Assembly: GCA_965206975.1 (NCBI GenBank)
Contig: OZ242253.1
Location: forward strand, 1,922,001-1,986,000
Length of the DNA: 64,000 bases
Direction of reading: 5' to 3'
Source: JAAXGI01 sp965206975
GTDB taxonomy: Bacteria; Gemmatimonadota; Gemmatimonadetes; Longimicrobiales; Gaopeijiaceae
Shown: positions 60,412 to 64,000 of the stretch, piece after piece
Layout of the letters: each line of letters opens with the position of its first letter
How positions within the stretch are numbered: the first letter of the stretch is position 1
Translations under genes and position numbers: made by a program
Notes under the pieces: generated by a model
Databases searched by the model: none
What the model was told of the DNA's origin: nothing
Seen by the model: only the letters and a program-made list of their open reading frames with translations

Positions 60412-61499
60412 CTACTCGGGCTTGCGGGCAAGCACGAAGTACATCGGCGTGAAGATGCCTAGCCGGCCGGATTCCACCATCGCTGCGGCGCACATGTCCA
60501 GAAGCCTGGCCACATGCAGAGTGCCCTTGGGGACTATTCTGAGCGCTTCCAGCACTCGTAGCGTACCGTGCGTTGCCATGCGCCCCGCTGGCGATCTCCG
60601 AAATCCGGCCAGGGACAATCGGGATCCCACTAGGGGCTGGTACCAAGGAACGCCTGGTCCGGGATTCTCGGACAGGTCTCGTGCTTCCAATAACTCGAAT
60701 CCGACCTGCCGGAGGGCATCGTCGACCTGGTGCGGGTAGGCGATATCCGGCAAGGCACCGCCGACCTCGAGGTTGGTCTTGATCTTCCGGTGACGGGCAT
60801 TTTCAGGATCGAAGCGATTGGTAAGGCAATAGTCGTATGCCGCGAAGCAGCCTCCAGGCCTGAGCACCCGGAACACCTCTCCGTAGGCGCCGGCCTTGTC
60901 CGGGGCATGGACCGTGGCCTCGATCGCATAAGCGGCGTCGAATGAATTGTCCGAAGCATCCATCTTCATGAAGTCGGACTCAAGGAACTCGGCCAGACGA
61001 CCGAGGCCCGCCTCGTCGGTCAGCTTCCGGGCTCTTTCCAGTTGGTATCCATTGTTGTTCACCCCGACTACGGTTGCTCCCGAAAAGCGGGCAATCTCAC
61101 GCAACGGCCCGCCTATCCCGCAACCTAGGTCCACCACTCGCATGCCCGGACGCAGACAGAGCCTGTGGCCAGGTAGTGTTCATGGCGAGCGAGTGACGCG
61201 GAAAAGCTTTCATTCGGAGCCCGCGGCGCAAAGTGGAACGACTCGCCCCAGCCCCACTCGTATAAATCCGTGACCAGATCGTAGTATTGGTTGGTGAGGC
61301 TCTCGTAGTCCGTCGTCCTCTGGCCCGGACTTTCCGGTACGTTGCCGCTGTAGACGCGTTCGTAACTGCTGACTGTCGATGCAACCGCATCTCGGTCAAG
61401 CGCGTCCTTCAGGACGCTTGTCAGGGTTTTGGGCACGGTGCGGCGCAAATGAGAGGGAAGCCCTGCAGGGAATCTCCGAATAGTCGTATTTCGTTCCAA
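60412..61499 (-). pseudogene. Sterol 24-C-methyltransferase-like (ERG6 type), one frameshift
   Basis: Two frames join into one protein of about 360 residues. The N-terminal part has YYDLVTDLYEWGWGESFHFA, NESFSASLARHEHYLATG, the classic SMT start. The second part begins RPGMRVVDLGCGIGGPLREI, ARFSGATVVGVNNNGYQLER, then FDAAYAIEATVHAPDKAGAY and EVFRVLRPGGCFAAYDYCLT. This is the ERG6/SMT signature (DLGCGiGGP, EATCHAP). A one-base insertion near 61143-61160 separates the frames. It may be a null mutation or a sequence error. SMTs methylate sterol side chains at C-24 and are rare in bacteria. No sterol synthesis gene is adjacent. The substrate could instead be another isoprenoid. Confidence 0.8.
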
Positions 61500-61504
61500 G
61501 TGAA

Positions 61505-61575
61505 GTCAACCGGGATCCTGCAGGGCTAGCTGAAACGGGGGACTTGAGGGTGTGGATCGGAGCGGATCGGACGCT
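61505..61575 (+). repeat. Dispersed repeat, left half (copy C)
   Basis: Matches the first half of copy A (GTCAACC-GGATCCTGCAGGG, GGGGACTT, GGGTGTGGATCGGA). The second half is missing here but occurs inverted 113 bp downstream (61688-61757), so one repeat seems to have been split and inverted. Confidence 0.8.
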
Positions 61576-61687
61576 AAGGCGGATGGGGAGGCCCACTACA
61601 TCCCCCCGGGGCCCGTCCAGGCCCCCACAGCCTCCGGTCTTGCTCCCCGTCCCCCCGTCCGTCCAGCACCGCCGCGACCGCCCAAAA

Positions 61688-61757
61688 CCACACCGTCGAG
61701 CTGCCTCAACTCCGTCCGGCAGCCCCCGTCTGCGTCAACTTCCGCTCCGATCCGGTC
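61688..61757 (-). repeat. Dispersed repeat, right half inverted (copy D)
   Basis: The reverse complement matches the second half of copy A, including CCGGATCGGAGCGGAAGTTG and GAGGCAGCTCG. It faces copy C across about 110 bp of unrelated GC-rich DNA. Confidence 0.8.
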
Positions 61758-61784
61758 CTCCACGGTTCTCGGTCGTCATGGTTC

Positions 61785-61950
61785 AGGCGCTGAGCGATGC
61801 AGCCAGTGTCGTTCCGCAGGTTCAGGACGCGATGAGGGCCGTCGATCCCGACCTCCCCTTATACGGCACGATGACCATGGACCAACTCATGGCGGCCATA
61901 CAAAATTACACAGAAGTGGCCGTCGGGAATGTCTCACTTCGGGTGTTTGA
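61785..61950 (+). pseudogene. MacB/ADOP-type ABC permease fragment
   Basis: About 55 codons read LSDAASVVPQVQDAMRAVDP and DLPLYGTMTMDQLMAAIQNY. The 'dP.slvpavR.avraiDPdlPl..vrtmeel' block belongs to the periplasmic domain of MacB-like permeases, especially the duplicated orphan permeases of Acidobacteriota-type genomes. The fragment ends where the IS21 element begins. Confidence 0.65.
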
Positions 61951-63417
61951 CGGAGCGATGGCTGGATCCCGGCTTCCGGGTGCCCAGGAGGGACTTGGGC
62001 GGAGTTGATACGTTGGCGTCTTCACTGAGCGGTGGAGGCGTAATGATCGGGAGAGAGACGCGGGTGTTGTTGCGGCACTATTTGGAGGAGGGGATGAGCA
62101 AGGCCGCGATCGCGCGGCAGCTCGGTGTCAACCGGCGAACGGTGCACCGCTGGATCGCGGTGGGACAGCTGGACCGGGAGTTGGACGGCGAGGCCGTAAG
62201 ATACGGGCCGAGGCGCGGGCGGTCCTCGAAGCTTGATCCGTACAAAGGGATCATCAACGTCCGTCTGGCCGAGTATCCCGAGCTCAGTGCCGCCCGGCTG
62301 TTCGACGAGGTTCGGGCGGCGGGCTATCCGGGCGGCTACGGTCAGGTGAAGCGGTACGTCCGCGAGGTTCAGCCCCGGGCTCCGGAGGAGCCGGTGCGGC
62401 GGTTCGAGACGCCGCCGGGCCACCAGGCGCAGGTGGACTTCGCGGAGTTCCGGCTGCCGTGGGGCAAACGGCACGCGCTGATCGTGGTGCTGGGCTACTC
62501 GCGCTACATGTGGCTCCGGTACTACGAGCGGCAGACGATGGCCGTAGTGATGCGGGGGCTGGAGTCGGCCTTCCGGTCCTTCGGCGGCGTGCCCTCGGAG
62601 CTTCTGTTCGACCAAATGAAGGCCGTGGTCCTCGGCGACCGGCGCGACGAGGGCGGGCGGTTGGCCGAGAACCCGGAGTTCCTGCGCTTCAGCATGCACT
62701 GGGGCTTCCGCATCCGGGCGTGCCGCCCGTACCGGGCCCAGACCAAGGGCAAGGTGGAACGCCTGGTCAGCTACATCCGCAAGAACTTCTTCTACGGCCG
62801 CAGCTTCGCGTCGGACGACGATCTGAACGCCCAGGTCGTGCAGTGGCTCGACACCGTGGCGAACGTCCGGATCCACGGGACCCTGAAGGAGCGTCCGGCT
62901 CGGAGGTTCGAGGCGGAGCGGCCTCGTCTGATGCCGTTGGCCCCTTGGACTTACCGTCCAGTGGCCCCCCGGCCCGTGGAGGCGGCGCCGGACCGGGCTG
63001 CCGAGTCGGTGGCCCTTCCGCTCGTGGACGTCGAGCACCGCCCGCTGGCCGAGTACGCCCGGATCGCGGGAGGCGGGTCGTGAGACCTCCGTCGCGCCGG
63101 GAACGCATCGCCGCCCAGCTCGCCGACCTCAAGATGCCGGGCGCCCTGGAAGCGCTGGACGAGATCCTCGCCGGAGTCGAAGGCGGCGGGACGACCGCCG
63201 CGGAAGCGATCGAGCGCCTGCTGGCGGCTCAGATCGCTCTGCGCAACAGCCGCCGCCTCGAGGCGGCGATGCGCTCCAGCCGGCTGCCGTGCGTGAGGAC
63301 CCTGGCAGACTTCGACTTCGCCTTCCAGCCCTCGGTCAAGCGGGAGCAGATCGACTCGCTGCACGAGCTCGGGTTCCTCGAGCGCAAGGAGAACGTCGTC
63401 TTCCTCGGCCCGCCTGA
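61938..63417 (+). mobile_element. IS21-family element, 3' truncated
   Basis: The element includes istA (62043-63083) and the first part of istB (63080-63416). The left end lies just upstream, where the permease fragment stops and a TGT start (around 61938) is followed by GACGGAGCGATGGCTGG. istB ends abruptly before its ATP-binding motif where another element begins, so the right end is missing. I did not find the matching right inverted repeat. Confidence 0.75.
62043..63083 (+). CDS. istA: IS21-family transposase IstA
   Basis: A 346-residue transposase from the ATG at 62043 (GGAGG upstream). It has an N-terminal helix-turn-helix (MSKAAIARQLGVNRRTVHRW), an integrase core with PGHQAQVDFAEFRLPWGKRH (first D), FRSFGGVPSELLFDQMKAVV (second D) and AQTKGKVERLVSYIRKNFFY (E), and a C-terminal Pro/Ala-rich tail. 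The frame is complete. Its TGA overlaps the istB GTG by four bases (GTGA), as in active IS21 elements. Without intact istB it should be unable to transpose alone. Confidence 0.92.
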   Translation: MIGRETRVLLRHYLEEGMSKAAIARQLGVNRRTVHRWIAVGQLDRELDGEAVRYGPRRGRSSKLDPYKGIINVRLAEYPELSAARLFDEVRAAGYPGGYGQVKRYVREVQPRAPEEPVRRFETPPGHQAQVDFAEFRLPWGKRHALIVVLGYSRYMWLRYYERQTMAVVMRGLESAFRSFGGVPSELLFDQMKAVVLGDRRDEGGRLAENPEFLRFSMHWGFRIRACRPYRAQTKGKVERLVSYIRKNFFYGRSFASDDDLNAQVVQWLDTVANVRIHGTLKERPARRFEAERPRLMPLAPWTYRPVAPRPVEAAPDRAAESVALPLVDVEHRPLAEYARIAGGGS

Positions 63418-63469
63418 TCCAACGACATACTGCACCACCTCGCTATGTGCTTGTGTTGTCGACCGTTAA
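63080..63469 (+). pseudogene. istB: IS21 helper IstB, truncated before Walker A
   Basis: It starts at GTG 63080. The product reads RRERIAAQLADLKMPGALEA, RLLAAQIALRNSRRLEAAMR, LADFDFAFQPSVKREQIDSL and FLERKENVVFLGPP. IstB proteins continue GPPGTGKTHL. Here the next residues are DPTTYC and the frame ends at 63469 in foreign sequence. The whole AAA+ domain is lost. The break is at about 63417. Confidence 0.88.
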
Positions 63470-64000
63470 CTGATTCACGTCCACAGTTCGCGGCCGAGTT
63501 TGTCCTCTCTTTACTGTGTCGACGTAGTTCCGCACGTCTCTGCTCTCCAGGTCATCCGCCTCGATGATCCAGGGGGCATAGGGCACCACCTGGCGACCAG
63601 GCAGGATCTGAAGTCGGATCAACCTCCTCACGGTGGTGGGGCTAACGCCCAACGTCGCCGCCGCTTGCTCCATCGTAACGATTCCAGTCCGCTCAGGGGC
63701 GCTTCTATCATGGACCGGGATTCCGTTACGGTTGCGGAGCGAGACCACGCGACTCGTGATCCAGGTGTTGCCTCTCCCGGTGCGCAGTCCCAACCGATTG
63801 AGGACCCGTGTGATCTGTCCATCGGGAAGAAGTGGCGCAAGTTCCCTTACCAGATCGACCACCGTGCGAGCGGTCCGGTACCGATGCTCGCCGGTACGGC
63901 GCTTTCGGAGCTGGAGTTGGCTGTGCTGGCCTCCCGCCCATCGGATCACGAGGTCGATCTGTGCACGCTCGTCGTCCACCTCGACGAGGATCTCCTCGAT
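63443..64000 (-). CDS. Serine recombinase/resolvase, C-terminal part (N-terminus beyond window)
   Basis: The minus-strand frame continues to the window edge, and about 185 codons are visible. They contain GGQHSQLQLRKRRTGEHRYR, VRELAPLLPDGQITRVLNRL, GLRTGRGNTWITSRVVSLRN, NGIPVHDRSAPERTGIVTME and a second helix-turn-helix (AAATLGVSPTTVRRLIRLQI). This is the C-terminal region of a large serine recombinase of the 'recombinase + zinc ribbon' type. The catalytic serine domain would lie past 64000. It overlaps the end of the truncated istB frame, so its element probably truncated the IS21. Confidence 0.75.
   Translation of the reverse strand: MEEILVEVDDERAQIDLVIRWAGGQHSQLQLRKRRTGEHRYRTARTVVDLVRELAPLLPDGQITRVLNRLGLRTGRGNTWITSRVVSLRNRNGIPVHDRSAPERTGIVTMEQAAATLGVSPTTVRRLIRLQILPGRQVVPYAPWIIEADDLESRDVRNYVDTVKRGQTRPRTVDVNQLTVDNTST

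Noticed and set aside
1..64000. tRNA and rRNA genes
   Set aside because: I looked for the conserved T-arm and 16S/23S blocks by eye and saw none. A covariance-model scan would be needed to exclude them fully.

Overview
The window is 64 kb of GC-rich bacterial chromosome. The gene content suggests a diderm, non-model, environmental lineage of the Gemmatimonadota/Acidobacteriota type. The pointers are exported lipoproteins with NHL-type repeats, exported amidohydrolases, an exported HpcH/HpaI-type aldolase, an outer-membrane beta-barrel protein, a fragment of an Acidobacterial-style MacB/ADOP permease and a RecBCD enzyme. This placement is an inference from gene content. I recognised no rRNA or tRNA gene and no CRISPR array.

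Layout. 1-4.2 kb: three IS110-family transposase genes head to tail on the minus strand, the third with an amber codon. Their long non-coding left ends look like bridge-RNA loci. A group II intron 3' end (domains V-VI) follows. 4.3-12 kb: a metabolic island with an AtoE-type short-chain fatty acid permease, two NHL-repeat lipoproteins, a secreted amidohydrolase, a lipocalin-like protein and a secreted HpaI-type aldolase. 12-17.8 kb: an insertion-sequence graveyard. It holds an IS256 element nested in another IS256 element, an IS481 element with clear inverted repeats and a 7-bp target duplication, a YgjP-type metallopeptidase behind the 3' stub of a type I restriction gene (hsdR), and scraps of vapC, a tyrosine recombinase and other transposases. 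18-25.8 kb: an exported protein, an ABC-type substrate-binding lipoprotein, a beta-barrel protein, a phosphoribosyltransferase/methyltransferase pair and an XRE regulator/unknown-protein pair.

25.9-37.4 kb is the conserved housekeeping core: trpS, a DapA-family aldolase, purA, ffh-rpsP-rimM-trmD, then (after an unusual 1.1 kb spacer) rplS-rnhB, and a cation-chloride-cotransporter-like permease. 37.6-50.2 kb is accessory: DUF983 and DoxX proteins, a MazEF-type pair with a frameshifted toxin, an amidohydrolase lipoprotein, two MscS-type channels, an SPFH lipoprotein, IS3 debris fused in frame to a MenH-like hydrolase, and a methyltransferase. 50.8-59.4 kb encodes RecC-RecB-RecD as a tightly overlapping operon. 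59.5-64 kb is again accessory: a frameshifted sterol 24-C-methyltransferase-like gene, a split copy of a dispersed repeat, an IS21 element truncated in istB, and a serine recombinase running off the window.

The contrast between the clean housekeeping core and flanks full of nested elements and gene stubs is the strongest overall impression. The items most worth following up are the IS110 bridge-RNA candidates, the roughly 115-bp dispersed repeat family, the leaderless-looking XRE promoter with tandem TATACTA repeats and its unknown partner gene, and the group II intron remnant.
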